From NCBI GenBank assembly GCA_965364735.1, contig CBDTYW010000111.1:1-11229 (forward strand): a stretch of 11,229 nt of DNA, written 5' to 3'. Position 1 is the stretch's first letter. Every line of letters starts with the position of its first letter. Positions 1 through 6,931 of the stretch are shown here, piece by piece. A program made the position numbers and the translations under genes. The notes below the pieces were generated by a model. The model saw only the letters and a program-made list of their open reading frames with translations. It did not search any database and was not told where the DNA came from. The stretch is from CBDTYW01 sp965364735 (GTDB taxonomy: Bacteria; Actinomycetota; Nitriliruptoria; Nitriliruptorales; Nitriliruptoraceae).

Positions 1-710
1 GGCACGAACGCCGGCAGCACCGCCTGCGGCTGCTCGTCACCGGGACCGACACCGGGGTCGGCAAGACCGCCGTGTCCGCTGCGCTCTGCGCCGCGCTCGG
101 CGATCGCGGCCGCTCCCCCGGCGTCACGTACGTGAAGCCGGTCCAGTCCGGCGTCGAAGACGGCGACGACGATGCCGGCGTCGTGCTCGGAGCAGCCGAT
201 GGCCGCGACGTCGCGGTGCGTCGCGGGCCGATGCTCGGCCCGTCGCTCGCCCCCGCGGTCGCCGCTCGGCTGACCGGCCGGACGGTCGACGCCGACACCA
301 TGCTCGACCTGATCCCGCAGCCGTGGGTCACCCATGAGGACCCCGCGCAGGACGGCACGCGCCACCTCGTCGTCGAGGGCGCGGGCGGGATCCTCGTCGA
401 GCTCGGCACCGACGGCACGACAGCGCTCGACCTCGCGCTGCGCGCGGACCTCGTGCCCGTCGTCGTGGCACGCCCCGATCTCGGAACGCTCAACCACACC
501 GGGCTCACCGTCCGCGCGATCCGCGCCGTCGGGCTCGAGCCCATCATCATCGTCAACGGCGTGCGCGATCCCGACGACCGCACCGTCACCACCAACCTCG
601 TCGAGCTCGCCCGCCTCGGCACGCCGCTGCTGTGGCTGCCGTGGGCCGTGGGCGGCGTCCCGACCATCACCGACGAGCACCTCGACGCCATCACCGGCCG
701 CCACCGCTGA
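1..710 (+). CDS. bioD: Dethiobiotin synthetase BioD (5' truncated by window edge)
   Basis: This is the ATP-dependent cytosolic enzyme that carboxylates 7,8-diaminopelargonic acid and closes the ureido ring to give dethiobiotin, the penultimate biotin step. The reading frame is open from base 3. The P-loop (VTGTDTGVGKT) is encoded at about 36-68, upstream of the first in-frame GTG at 72, so that GTG cannot be the start. No ATG, GTG or TTG lies in frame before the P-loop, so the true start is left of the window. Other family motifs are KPVQSG (catalytic Lys region, about 135-152), the VEGAGG loop (about 378-395) and GTLNHTG (about 484-504), followed by a VNG motif in the nucleotide-base region. 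The fragment gives about 235 residues, close to full family length (220-240), so only a few N-terminal residues are missing. It lies 48 bp upstream of bioB on the same strand. Identification is firm. Confidence 0.95.
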   Translation, partial: HERRQHRLRLLVTGTDTGVGKTAVSAALCAALGDRGRSPGVTYVKPVQSGVEDGDDDAGVVLGAADGRDVAVRRGPMLGPSLAPAVAARLTGRTVDADTMLDLIPQPWVTHEDPAQDGTRHLVVEGAGGILVELGTDGTTALDLALRADLVPVVVARPDLGTLNHTGLTVRAIRAVGLEPIIIVNGVRDPDDRTVTTNLVELARLGTPLLWLPWAVGGVPTITDEHLDAITGRHR

Positions 711-716
711 CGCGGC

Positions 717-722
717 TAGCCT
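717..722 (+). promoter_or_regulatory. Possible -10 element (TAGCCT) before bioB
   Basis: TAGCCT fits the actinobacterial TAnnnT -10 pattern and lies in the 48-bp bioD-bioB gap, 36 bp before the bioB GTG. It would give a leader of roughly 30 nt. No convincing -35 is visible. The same hexamer stands just before the MFS gene at 2433. It could be an internal promoter in the biotin operon or chance. Confidence 0.3.
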
Positions 723-758
723 CCCCCCGCCACCCCACCGACGCACCAGAGGCCCGAC

Positions 759-1829
759 GTGGACCACGACCTCGCCCGCAAGCTCGCCGACGATCCTGCC
801 GCGCTGCTCGCTGCAGCCGAGGAACGGCTGATGGGCCAGCGCGAGGAGCTCGACGCCGAGCAGGTCCTCGCGTTCGCCCTGCTCGACATCGACGCCGCCG
901 ACCCGCGCGAGAAGGCCGAGGCGGACGGCACACTGCTCGACGCCGTCCTCGACCTCGCCCACCGCGTTCGCGTGCTCTGGACCTCCGACGAGGTCTCGCT
1001 CGAGTCGATCGTCAGCGGCAAGACGGGCGGCTGCCCCGAGGACTGCCAGTTCTGCTCGCAGTCGTCGGTGTTCGACACCGGCGTGAAGGCCCAGCCGCTG
1101 CTGACCGAGGCCGAGGTCATCCGCTCCGCCGAGGACGCGCAGGCGCAGGGCGCGACCGAGTTCTGCATCGTCTACGCCGTCAAGGGCCCGGACGCGCGGC
1201 TCATGGAGAACATCGTCGAGCTGACCGCAGCCGTCCACGCGAAGACGGACATGCACGTCGCCGTCAGCGCCGGGATCCTCGACGCCGAGCAGGCCGCGAC
1301 CCTCGCCGCGGCCGGCGTGATCAAGTACAACCACAACCTCGAAGCAGCGCGCTCCTTCTTCCCGCAGATCGTCTCGTCGCACTCCTGGGAGGACCGGCAC
1401 CGCACCCTCGAGCTCGTCCGCGAGCACGGGATGCAGGTCTGCACCGGCGGGATCGTCGGCATGGGCGAGACCGTCGAGCAGCGCGCCGAGCTGGCGCTGG
1501 ACCTCGCGGAGTTCCACCCGACCGAGACCCCGCTCAACTTCCTGAACCCACGCCCCGGCACCCCGCTTCAGGACGTCGCACCGATGACGCCGCGCGAGGC
1601 GCTGCACGCCATCGCGCTGTTCCGCCTCGCGATGCCGTGGACGTTGCTCCGCCTCGCCGGAGGCCGCGAGGTCGCGCTCAAGGACCTGACCCGCGCCGGG
1701 ATCCTCGGTGGGGTCAACGGCCTGATCGTCGGCAACTACCTCACGACGCTCGGACAGACCCCGCAGTCGGACCTGAAGATGCTCAAGGACATGGACGTTC
1801 CCGTCCGCGCCCTCCAGGACGTCCTCTGA
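759..1829 (+). CDS. bioB: Biotin synthase BioB (radical SAM), lacking one canonical [2Fe-2S] cysteine
   Basis: This enzyme inserts sulfur between C6 and C9 of dethiobiotin to form biotin, using SAM, a radical-SAM [4Fe-4S] cluster and a sacrificial [2Fe-2S] cluster. The start is GTG at 759, with AGAGG six bases upstream (748-752). It encodes 356 residues. The radical-SAM motif is at residues 92-99 (Cys92, Cys96, Cys99). YNHNLE is at 190-195 and the CTGGIVGMGE strand starts at Cys228. Cys136 and Cys228 align with the E. coli [2Fe-2S] ligands Cys97 and Cys188, and Arg298 (in LLRLAGGRE) with Arg260. At the E. coli Cys128 position this protein has Ala168, followed by Val169 where mycobacterial BioB has Cys, so one donor-cluster ligand is missing. 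About 35 extra N-terminal residues compared with E. coli are normal for actinobacterial BioB. Its stop overlaps the start of a BsaP-like gene. Confidence 0.97.
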   Translation: MDHDLARKLADDPAALLAAAEERLMGQREELDAEQVLAFALLDIDAADPREKAEADGTLLDAVLDLAHRVRVLWTSDEVSLESIVSGKTGGCPEDCQFCSQSSVFDTGVKAQPLLTEAEVIRSAEDAQAQGATEFCIVYAVKGPDARLMENIVELTAAVHAKTDMHVAVSAGILDAEQAATLAAAGVIKYNHNLEAARSFFPQIVSSHSWEDRHRTLELVREHGMQVCTGGIVGMGETVEQRAELALDLAEFHPTETPLNFLNPRPGTPLQDVAPMTPREALHAIALFRLAMPWTLLRLAGGREVALKDLTRAGILGGVNGLIVGNYLTTLGQTPQSDLKMLKDMDVPVRALQDVL

Positions 1830-2014
1830 CCGCCCCGGCCGCTCCCGCGCAGGATCCGCTCGAACCACCGCGGATCTGCACCCGTTGCGGGGCCGCCCTC
1901 GACGTGCAGATCTACCCCACGGGCTACCGCGCCTCGTGCCGGAGATGCGACGGACTCCACCCGAACCGTGACGCCGCGACGATCCCGGTCACCCGCACCG
2001 ACCAGGACACCTGA
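1826..2014 (+). CDS. bsaP: BsaP-like biotin synthase auxiliary protein (small Cys4 zinc-ribbon), probable CTG start
   Basis: This is a 62-residue Cys4 protein in the -1 frame relative to bioB. It has two CxxC pairs (Cys18/Cys21 and Cys38/Cys41) and the core EPPRICTRCG, then VQIYPTGYRASC. This resembles the EPPR-C-x-x-CG ... VQ-x-x-P-x-G pattern that I recall for mycobacterial BsaP (Rv1590 type), a small protein encoded next to bioB and required for BioB to convert dethiobiotin to biotin. No ATG, GTG or TTG occurs in frame before the first CxxC. The best start is CTG at 1826-1828, which overlaps the bioB stop as CTGA and has AGGA six bases upstream (1816-1819), so translation is probably coupled to bioB. 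A -1 frameshift fusion to BioB is an alternative. The four cysteines could bind zinc or an Fe-S cluster. The assignment rests on motif recall and position, not on an alignment. Confidence 0.72.
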   Translation: MTAPAAPAQDPLEPPRICTRCGAALDVQIYPTGYRASCRRCDGLHPNRDAATIPVTRTDQDT

Positions 2015-2050
2015 GCCCGACTCCGTGGTCCTCGGCGACCTGGGCTGGGC

Positions 2051-2060
2051 TGACCGGTCA
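2051..2060. repeat. 10-bp perfect palindrome TGACCGGTCA at a convergent gene junction
   Basis: TGACCGGTCA is its own reverse complement and covers the stop codon of the minus-strand DUF2007-like gene, 36 bp after the end of the BsaP-like gene. It could be a regulator half-site pair or a weak termination element, or chance. No U-tract follows. Confidence 0.25.
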
Positions 2061-2357
2061 GTCGAGCGGAGCCACGTCGTTGCGATCCATTGCGGACAGG
2101 AGCTCCCGAGCACGCGCTTCGTCGGCCTTCGACACCTGCACGTGGTAGCCCTCGACCCACGCGAGCTGTGGGTAGACCGAGAAGATGAACGGCGTGATGC
2201 AGTCGACGCCGTTGACCTTGAGGAACTGTCGCACGACGTCGGCTGCTGCCTCGGTCCGGCATGCGAGGACCGCAACGGTGTCGAGGTCCGTCTCCGCCAT
2301 GAGCACCGACTGGTCGAGACCAGCCGAGATGTCGCTGCGCTTGGATTCGCCGAACAT
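2058..2357 (-). CDS. Small DUF2007-like protein (putative signal transducing protein family)
   Basis: This is a 99-residue soluble protein. Residues from about 26 to 93 run as a short alpha/beta fold: a strand (TVAVLACRTEAA), a helix (DVVRQFLKVNGVDC), a strand region, then a strand (YHVQVSKADEARARELL) with an Asp-Glu-Ala-Arg-Ala-rich final helix. This is the pattern of the DUF2007 or 'putative signal transducing protein' family, for which no biochemical role is established. I chose the ATG at 2357 over the upstream extension to 2477, because that extension is Arg/Pro-rich, overlaps the MFS start and looks like out-of-frame sequence. AGGAG stands 10 bases before this ATG. The gene is convergent with the biotin operon and divergent from the MFS gene, with an 89-bp shared upstream region. 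It has no membrane segment or signal peptide. The family call is by pattern only. Confidence 0.65.
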   Translation of the reverse strand: MFGESKRSDISAGLDQSVLMAETDLDTVAVLACRTEAAADVVRQFLKVNGVDCITPFIFSVYPQLAWVEGYHVQVSKADEARARELLSAMDRNDVAPLD

Positions 2358-2391
2358 CGAGGGCCATCTCCTGGAGCGTTGGTCACCCGAC

Positions 2392-2397
2392 AACGTA
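2392..2397 (-). promoter_or_regulatory. Possible -10 element (TACGTT) for the DUF2007-like gene
   Basis: Read on the minus strand, TACGTT fits TAnnnT and lies 34 bp before the ATG at 2357. This implies a leader of about 28 nt. No clear -35 hexamer is visible. Confidence 0.3.
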
Positions 2398-2432
2398 CGC
2401 GGCCCCGGACGGTTCCGGCCCGGACGTCGGAC

Positions 2433-2438
2433 TAGCCT
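2433..2438 (+). promoter_or_regulatory. Likely -10 element (TAGCCT), leaderless MFS transcript
   Basis: TAGCCT ends 8 bp before the ATG at 2447. A transcript started the usual 6-8 bases downstream of a -10 box would begin at or within two bases of the ATG, giving a leaderless mRNA. No Shine-Dalgarno is present in the gap, which agrees. Leaderless genes are common in Actinobacteria. Confidence 0.45.
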
Positions 2439-2446
2439 CGGCGCTG

Positions 2447-3892
2447 ATGACGACCACCCCACGCTCCAACGGCGCACACAGCCCTGAGCCGACCCAGGAA
2501 CTGCCGGTGATGGCGGGAGACCTGTCGGCCCCTGTCACGTTGGCGCCCTCGGTTCCGACCCGGGTCGCACGCGCGACCGCCCGCAAGGTCGACGACCTCA
2601 TCTCCGAGGGCGGCGCCCAGTTCCGCAGCCTCGTGGTCAGCCACGCGAGCTCGACCGCCGGCGACACGCTCGTCGCGATCGCGCTCGCCGGAACCTTGTT
2701 CTTCTCCGTGCCGTCGAGCGAGGCGCGCGACAAGGTCGCGCTCTACCTCTTGATCACCGTCGCCCCGTTCGCGGTGATCGGCCCGCTGCTCGGCGCGCTG
2801 CTCGATCGCTGGCACTCGATGCACCGCACGACGCTGCTCGCGTCGTCGGTCATCCGCGCCGTGCTCGCGATCGCTCTGGGTCTGGCGACGTCGGACTGGG
2901 CCCTCTACTCCTGCGCCTTCGGGCTGCTGATCATGTCGCGCACGCACGGGATCAGCAGGCAGGCGATGCTGCCCGCGTCGATCGACGGGTCGATGGCTCT
3001 GGTCGCCGCGAACGCCCGGATCGCGCAGATGGGCGTCCTCGCGGGCGGCATCGTCGTGCCGTTCGGGGTGCTCGCCGCTCGCCTCGGCGGGGCGTTTCCC
3101 CCGCTCATCCTCGCCTCGGTCTGCTTCACCTGGTCCACGATCGCCGGGCTCCGCGTCCCGTCGGTGGGGTTCCGAACTCCGGACGAGCCCACGACGCGCG
3201 AGGACCGGCGTGAACGCGCCGCCGAGCGCGCGACGGCGCGGGCGATCGCCAGGTCCGAGCGGCTTCCTCGGACCGTCCGCATCGCCCAGATCGCGACCGC
3301 GATGGTCCGCCTGCTCAACGGCTTCCTCGTGCTCCTGCTGGCGTTCGCCTTCCGCGAACAGGGTGCCGGCGCCTTCGACTTCGGCGCCGTGCTCGCCGCC
3401 GCCGGGATCGGGTTCGGCCTCGCGTCGGTCATGGCGCCGAGGCTGGAACGTCGCCTCCGTGAGGAACCGATGGTGCTCGCCGCCATGGCCGTCGAGGCGG
3501 GTGCGGCCTTCATCGCCGGACAGTGGTTCGGCCTCGCCGCCGCGGCCACGCTCGCGCTCGCGGCCGGCCTCAGCTGGGGCACCGCGAAGTTCGCGTTCGA
3601 CGGGCTGCTCCAGGCGGCGGTCCCGCCGGAGCGGCGAGGGCGCGCCTTCACCCGCTCCGAGACGATGTTCCAGCTCGCGTGGGTCCTCGGCGCGATCCTT
3701 CCCACGGCGATCGCGATCCCGACCGACATCGGGCTGGTCCTCGCCGGGCTCGCGGCCCTCGTCGGCCAGGTGGTCTACGTCGCCCACCTCCTGATGCCGC
3801 TGCGCGACGCTCTGGGCTACGAGCCAGAGGGCGACAACCGTGAACCGCCCTTCCCGCCACCGCCGCCACCACCCCTTGCGCCACCGAGCTGA
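2447..3892 (+). CDS. MFS transporter, 12 TM, with polyproline C-terminus
   Basis: This is a 481-residue inner-membrane permease of the major facilitator superfamily. The substrate is unknown. After a hydrophilic N-terminus of about 55 residues I count 12 hydrophobic spans in two groups of six. They are separated by a charged Arg/Glu-rich loop at about 243-272 (REDRRERAAERATARAIARS). The loop after span 2 reads GPLLGALLDRWH, the G-x(4)-D-R type MFS motif A. The second half has typical helix breakers and a FDGLLQAAVPPERRGRAF loop between spans 10 and 11, a pattern I associate with the MFS_3/enterobactin exporter (EntS)-like group. The tail ends in seven consecutive prolines (470-476). Start at 2447 is supported by the leaderless -10 element; Met22 is an alternative start. 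The gene is convergent with korB, with only 6 bp between the stops. Confidence 0.85.
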   Translation: MTTTPRSNGAHSPEPTQELPVMAGDLSAPVTLAPSVPTRVARATARKVDDLISEGGAQFRSLVVSHASSTAGDTLVAIALAGTLFFSVPSSEARDKVALYLLITVAPFAVIGPLLGALLDRWHSMHRTTLLASSVIRAVLAIALGLATSDWALYSCAFGLLIMSRTHGISRQAMLPASIDGSMALVAANARIAQMGVLAGGIVVPFGVLAARLGGAFPPLILASVCFTWSTIAGLRVPSVGFRTPDEPTTREDRRERAAERATARAIARSERLPRTVRIAQIATAMVRLLNGFLVLLLAFAFREQGAGAFDFGAVLAAAGIGFGLASVMAPRLERRLREEPMVLAAMAVEAGAAFIAGQWFGLAAAATLALAAGLSWGTAKFAFDGLLQAAVPPERRGRAFTRSETMFQLAWVLGAILPTAIAIPTDIGLVLAGLAALVGQVVYVAHLLMPLRDALGYEPEGDNREPPFPPPPPPPLAPPS

Positions 3893-3898
3893 GAACGG

Positions 3899-4924
3899 TC
3901 AGTCGACCTCCCAGGTCGCGCCCGCGGCCAGCATCGCGGCGAGATCCGGCGCCTTCGCTGCCTGAGCCGCCTCGACCTGCTTGCGCGCCTCGGTCTCGTA
4001 GGTCGGCCGCTCGACCTGACGGAAGATGCCCATCGGCGTGGGCCCTCCCCCGACCCGGTCGGTCAGCCGGGAGAGCGCGAAGGCGAGCGACGGGTCATCG
4101 GCATGCGCGTCGTGGACCACGATCGCGTCCCCGGCCGTCGCCGTGTCGCCGAGCTCGAGGCCGCCGGCGTCGTTGCGGATCACGCACCGCGACCCGTCCA
4201 CGCCGAAGATGATCGGCTCACCGTGCCGCAGCTCCATGCGGTTGATCGCGCCCTGCTCGCGGTCTCGCAGCTGCAGGAACGCGTCGTCGTTGAAGACCAG
4301 GCAGTTCTGGTAGATCTCGACCAGGGAGGCGCCCCGGTGCTGGTGCGCGGCGGTCAGGACCTCGGAGAGGTGTGCGCGGTCGTTGTCCATCGTGCGCGCG
4401 ACGAAGGTCGCCTCGGCTCCCAGCGCGAGCGACAGCGGGTTCAGCGGGCGGTCGATCGAGCCCATCGGCGTCGACTTCGCCACGGTCCCCGGCTGCGAGG
4501 TGGGCGAGTACTGCCCCTTCGTCAGCCCGTAGATCTCGTTGTTGAAGAGCATGATCGTGAGGTTCACGTTGCGCCGCAGCGCATGGATCAGGTGGTTGCC
4601 GCCGATCGAGAGCATGTCGCCGTCGCCGCCGACCACGAACACGTCGAGGTCCGGCCGAGCGATGGCGAGACCGGAGGCGATCGCCGGCGCACGACCGTGG
4701 ATCGAGTGCATGCCGTAGGTCGACATGTAGTACGGGAACCTGGCCGCGCACCCGATGCCAGAGACGAAGACCGTGTTCTCGGGCGTGCAGCCCAGCTTCG
4801 GCAACAGCTGCTGCACGGTGGCGAGGATCGCGTAGTCACCGCAGCCCGGGCACCAACGGACCTCCTGGTCCGAGGTGAAGTCCTTCTTGCCGAGATGGAT
4901 GAGCGGGGCGTCGGTCGCGGTCAT
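3899..4924 (-). CDS. korB: 2-oxoacid:ferredoxin oxidoreductase, beta subunit (KorB-type)
   Basis: This is the TPP-binding beta subunit (341 residues) of a 2-oxoacid:ferredoxin oxidoreductase, most likely 2-oxoglutarate to succinyl-CoA. The N-terminal RWCPGCGDYAI motif supplies the first two Fe-S cysteines (residues 25 and 28), and the third is in SGIGCAARFPYY. The TPP/Mg motif runs from GGDGDMLSIGGNHL to FNNEIYGLTKGQYSPTSQ. A further cysteine (IYQNCLVFND, about 207) completes the single [4Fe-4S] cluster. The C-terminal third is the usual KorB extension, ending with GIFRQVERPTYE and an Ala-rich helix. Start ATG at 4924 has GGAAGG upstream and overlaps the korA stop by 4 bp (ATGA), so translation is coupled. 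The substrate cannot be settled from sequence; pyruvate or branched-chain 2-oxoacids are possible. The pairing with a fused gamma-alpha subunit matches the mycobacterial KorAB enzyme. Confidence 0.93.
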   Translation of the reverse strand: MTATDAPLIHLGKKDFTSDQEVRWCPGCGDYAILATVQQLLPKLGCTPENTVFVSGIGCAARFPYYMSTYGMHSIHGRAPAIASGLAIARPDLDVFVVGGDGDMLSIGGNHLIHALRRNVNLTIMLFNNEIYGLTKGQYSPTSQPGTVAKSTPMGSIDRPLNPLSLALGAEATFVARTMDNDRAHLSEVLTAAHQHRGASLVEIYQNCLVFNDDAFLQLRDREQGAINRMELRHGEPIIFGVDGSRCVIRNDAGGLELGDTATAGDAIVVHDAHADDPSLAFALSRLTDRVGGGPTPMGIFRQVERPTYETEARKQVEAAQAAKAPDLAAMLAAGATWEVD

Positions 4925-6837
4925 GGCTGGACCTTCCGGTCGGCGTCGATCGCGTCGAGGTGGTCCTCGATGACACCCTGGAGCTCGTCGGTGCGGAACG
5001 GAAGCCCCGTGACCTTGTTGTGTCCTCGGACGTCGACGAGGTACTCGGCCCGCAGGAGCGCGCGGAGCTGCCCGGCGTTGTTCTCCGGCAGCAGGACCCG
5101 CCGATGACGCTTCAGGATCCCCTCGAGATCGTTGGGGAACGGAGCGAGGTGGTGGAGGTGGATGCGGGCCACCTTGCGGCCGCCCGCCCGGACACGCTCC
5201 ACGGACGCCCGGATCGGCCCCTCCGTCGAGCCCCAGCCGACGACGAGCAGCTCCGCGTCCTGATCGCCGTCGACGACCAGCGGCGGCAGGCTGTCGGCGA
5301 TCACGCGGACGCGCTCATGACGCAGCCGTGTCATGTCGTCGTGGTTGCCGCCGTCGTAGGAGATGTTGCCGGTGGACTGGCCGAACTTCTCGAGGCCCCC
5401 GACGCGGTGCTCGAGGCCCTTCGTGCCGGGCAGCGCCCACGGCCTGGCGAGCGTGGCGGCGTCGCGCGCGTATCCGAGGAACTGGCCGTCCTCGTTCGTG
5501 TTGGTGCCGTCCGGCTCCGTCGTGATGTTCGGATGGATCTCCGGCAGGTCAGCGACATCCGGCAAGAGCCAGGGCTCCGCCGAGTTGGCGAGGAACCCGT
5601 CGGTCAGGAGCATGACGGGCGTGCGGTACGTCACCGCGATCCTGGCCGCCTCGATGGCCGCGTGGAAGCAGCCGCTGGGCGTCGACGGTGCGATCACCGG
5701 GATGGGCGACTCGCCGTTCCGCCCGTACATCGCCTGGAAGAGGTCGGACTGCTCGGACTTCGTCGGGAGACCGGTCGACGGACCCCCGCGCTGGACGTTG
5801 ACCACGATCAGCGGGAGCTCGATCATCATCGCGAGGCCGATGGCCTCGCCCTTGAGCGCGATTCCCGGGCCGGACGACGTCGTCACCGCGAGCGCCCCGC
5901 CGAATGCCGCGCCGATGGCAGATCCGACCGCAGCGATCTCGTCCTCGGCCTGGAACGTGGTGACCCCGAAGTGCTTCATCCGCGCCAGCTGGTGCAGGAT
6001 GTCGGAGGCCGGGGTGATCGGGTAGGAGCCGAGGAAGACGTCGAGGCCTGACTGGACGCCAGCTGCGACGAGCCCGTACGCGAGCGCCTGGTTGCCGGTG
6101 ATGTTGCGGTAGGTCCCAGGCGGCAACGTCGCGGGAGCGATCCGGCGGGGCTCTGCGACCTGCGTCGCGATCGCGAACGTCTCACCGGCCTTGAGCGAGC
6201 GGACGTTCGCCTCGTACACCGCAGGACGGTCCCCGAACTTCTCCTCGAGCCACTTCTTCGTCTCGGAGGTGTCGCGCGAGAACATCCAGGACACGACGCC
6301 GAGGGCGAAGAAGTTCTTGGCGCGCTCCGCCTCCTTCTTGTTCATCGCTCCGGACTCGATCATGTCGCCGACGGCGTTGAGCGTCAGCTCGGTGATCGGG
6401 ACGCGGATGATCTTGTAGTCCTCGTCGAGTGATGCATCGTCGAGCGGGTTGTCGGTCCCGTAGCCGGCCTTCTTCAGGTTGCTGCGACCGAAGCCGTCGG
6501 TGTTGACGATGATCACCCCGCCGGTGCGGACGTCGGGGAGGTTCTTCTTGAACGCGGCGGCGTTCATCGCGACCAGCACGTCCGGGGCGTCACCCGGCGT
6601 GTAGATGTCGTGATCGGAGAAGTGGAGCTGAAACGCGCTCACGCCGGCGAGCGTGCCCGCAGGTGCGCGGATCTCCGCCGGGAAGTCCGGGAAGGTGGAC
6701 AGATCGTTGCCCGCCACCGCCTGTTCTGCGGTGAACCGATCACCCGTCAGCTGCATCCCGTCGCCGGAGTCACCGGCGAAGCGCACCACGGCGCTGTCGA
6801 CCGTGACTGGCTCCGTGCCCGCATCCGTTGTCGTCAC
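4921..6837 (-). CDS. korA: 2-oxoacid:ferredoxin oxidoreductase, fused gamma-alpha subunit (KorA-type)
   Basis: This is the large subunit (638 residues) of the KorAB complex, which oxidises a 2-oxoacid with CoA and reduces ferredoxin. Residues about 16-190 are the gamma domain (RFAGDSGDGMQLTG, then FPDFPAEIRAPAGT). The alpha domain starts near 245 (GNQALAYGL) and carries GSYPITPASD, FQAEDEIAAVG, TTSSGPG and the QRGGPSTGLPTKSEQSDL substrate/TPP loop. A C-terminal transketolase-like domain follows (VVGWGSTEG, LPENNAGQL). No ferredoxin-type cysteine clusters are visible, so electrons would leave through the cluster in KorB. I start it at GTG 6837, which has GGGAG five bases upstream. The longer reading from GTG 6879 adds 14 poorly plausible residues. 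It is transcribed towards korB and lies 94 bp downstream of the cbiX-like gene. KorAB can replace 2-oxoglutarate dehydrogenase in the TCA cycle. Confidence 0.94.
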   Translation of the reverse strand: MTTTDAGTEPVTVDSAVVRFAGDSGDGMQLTGDRFTAEQAVAGNDLSTFPDFPAEIRAPAGTLAGVSAFQLHFSDHDIYTPGDAPDVLVAMNAAAFKKNLPDVRTGGVIIVNTDGFGRSNLKKAGYGTDNPLDDASLDEDYKIIRVPITELTLNAVGDMIESGAMNKKEAERAKNFFALGVVSWMFSRDTSETKKWLEEKFGDRPAVYEANVRSLKAGETFAIATQVAEPRRIAPATLPPGTYRNITGNQALAYGLVAAGVQSGLDVFLGSYPITPASDILHQLARMKHFGVTTFQAEDEIAAVGSAIGAAFGGALAVTTSSGPGIALKGEAIGLAMMIELPLIVVNVQRGGPSTGLPTKSEQSDLFQAMYGRNGESPIPVIAPSTPSGCFHAAIEAARIAVTYRTPVMLLTDGFLANSAEPWLLPDVADLPEIHPNITTEPDGTNTNEDGQFLGYARDAATLARPWALPGTKGLEHRVGGLEKFGQSTGNISYDGGNHDDMTRLRHERVRVIADSLPPLVVDGDQDAELLVVGWGSTEGPIRASVERVRAGGRKVARIHLHHLAPFPNDLEGILKRHRRVLLPENNAGQLRALLRAEYLVDVRGHNKVTGLPFRTDELQGVIEDHLDAIDADRKVQP

Positions 6838-6902
6838 ACAAGCTCCCGTTCGCGTTCCGGTTGCTGCACAGGGTGCCACCTGGATCGCGCGAGGTCGCAG
6901 AG

Positions 6903-6920
6903 GTGGCGCGTGGCGCCCAC
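6903..6920 (-). other. Hairpin between the cbiX-like gene and korA
   Basis: GTGGCGC (6903-6909) can pair with GCGCCCAC (6913-6920), with one bulged C and a 3-nt loop. It lies just after the cbiX-like stop and before korA, with no following U-tract. It may partly terminate or stabilise the upstream message, or it may be a G+C coincidence. Confidence 0.3.
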
Positions 6921-6931
6921 ATCGGGCCGGC

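Noticed and set aside
632..1825. Long plus-strand open frame through bioB in the +2 frame
   Set aside because: Its product is Arg/Pro/Gly-rich low-complexity sequence typical of an out-of-frame read of a G+C-rich gene. Only its last 62 codons (from 1826) look like a real protein.
2432..3787. 451-codon minus-strand open frame opposite the MFS gene
   Set aside because: It is composed mainly of Arg, Glu, Asp and Gly with no recognisable motif, as expected from the complement of a G+C-rich coding gene; the MFS protein explains the region.
4103..6051. Long plus-strand open frames opposite korB and korA (4103-5107 and 4960-6051)
   Set aside because: Both are charged, repetitive translations with no family signature, and the minus strand encodes clear KorB and KorA.
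6838..6879. 14-residue N-terminal extension of KorA from GTG 6879
   Set aside because: GTG at 6837 has a good GGGAG five bases upstream and begins just before the gamma domain; the extension is Cys/Thr-rich and unlike the family.
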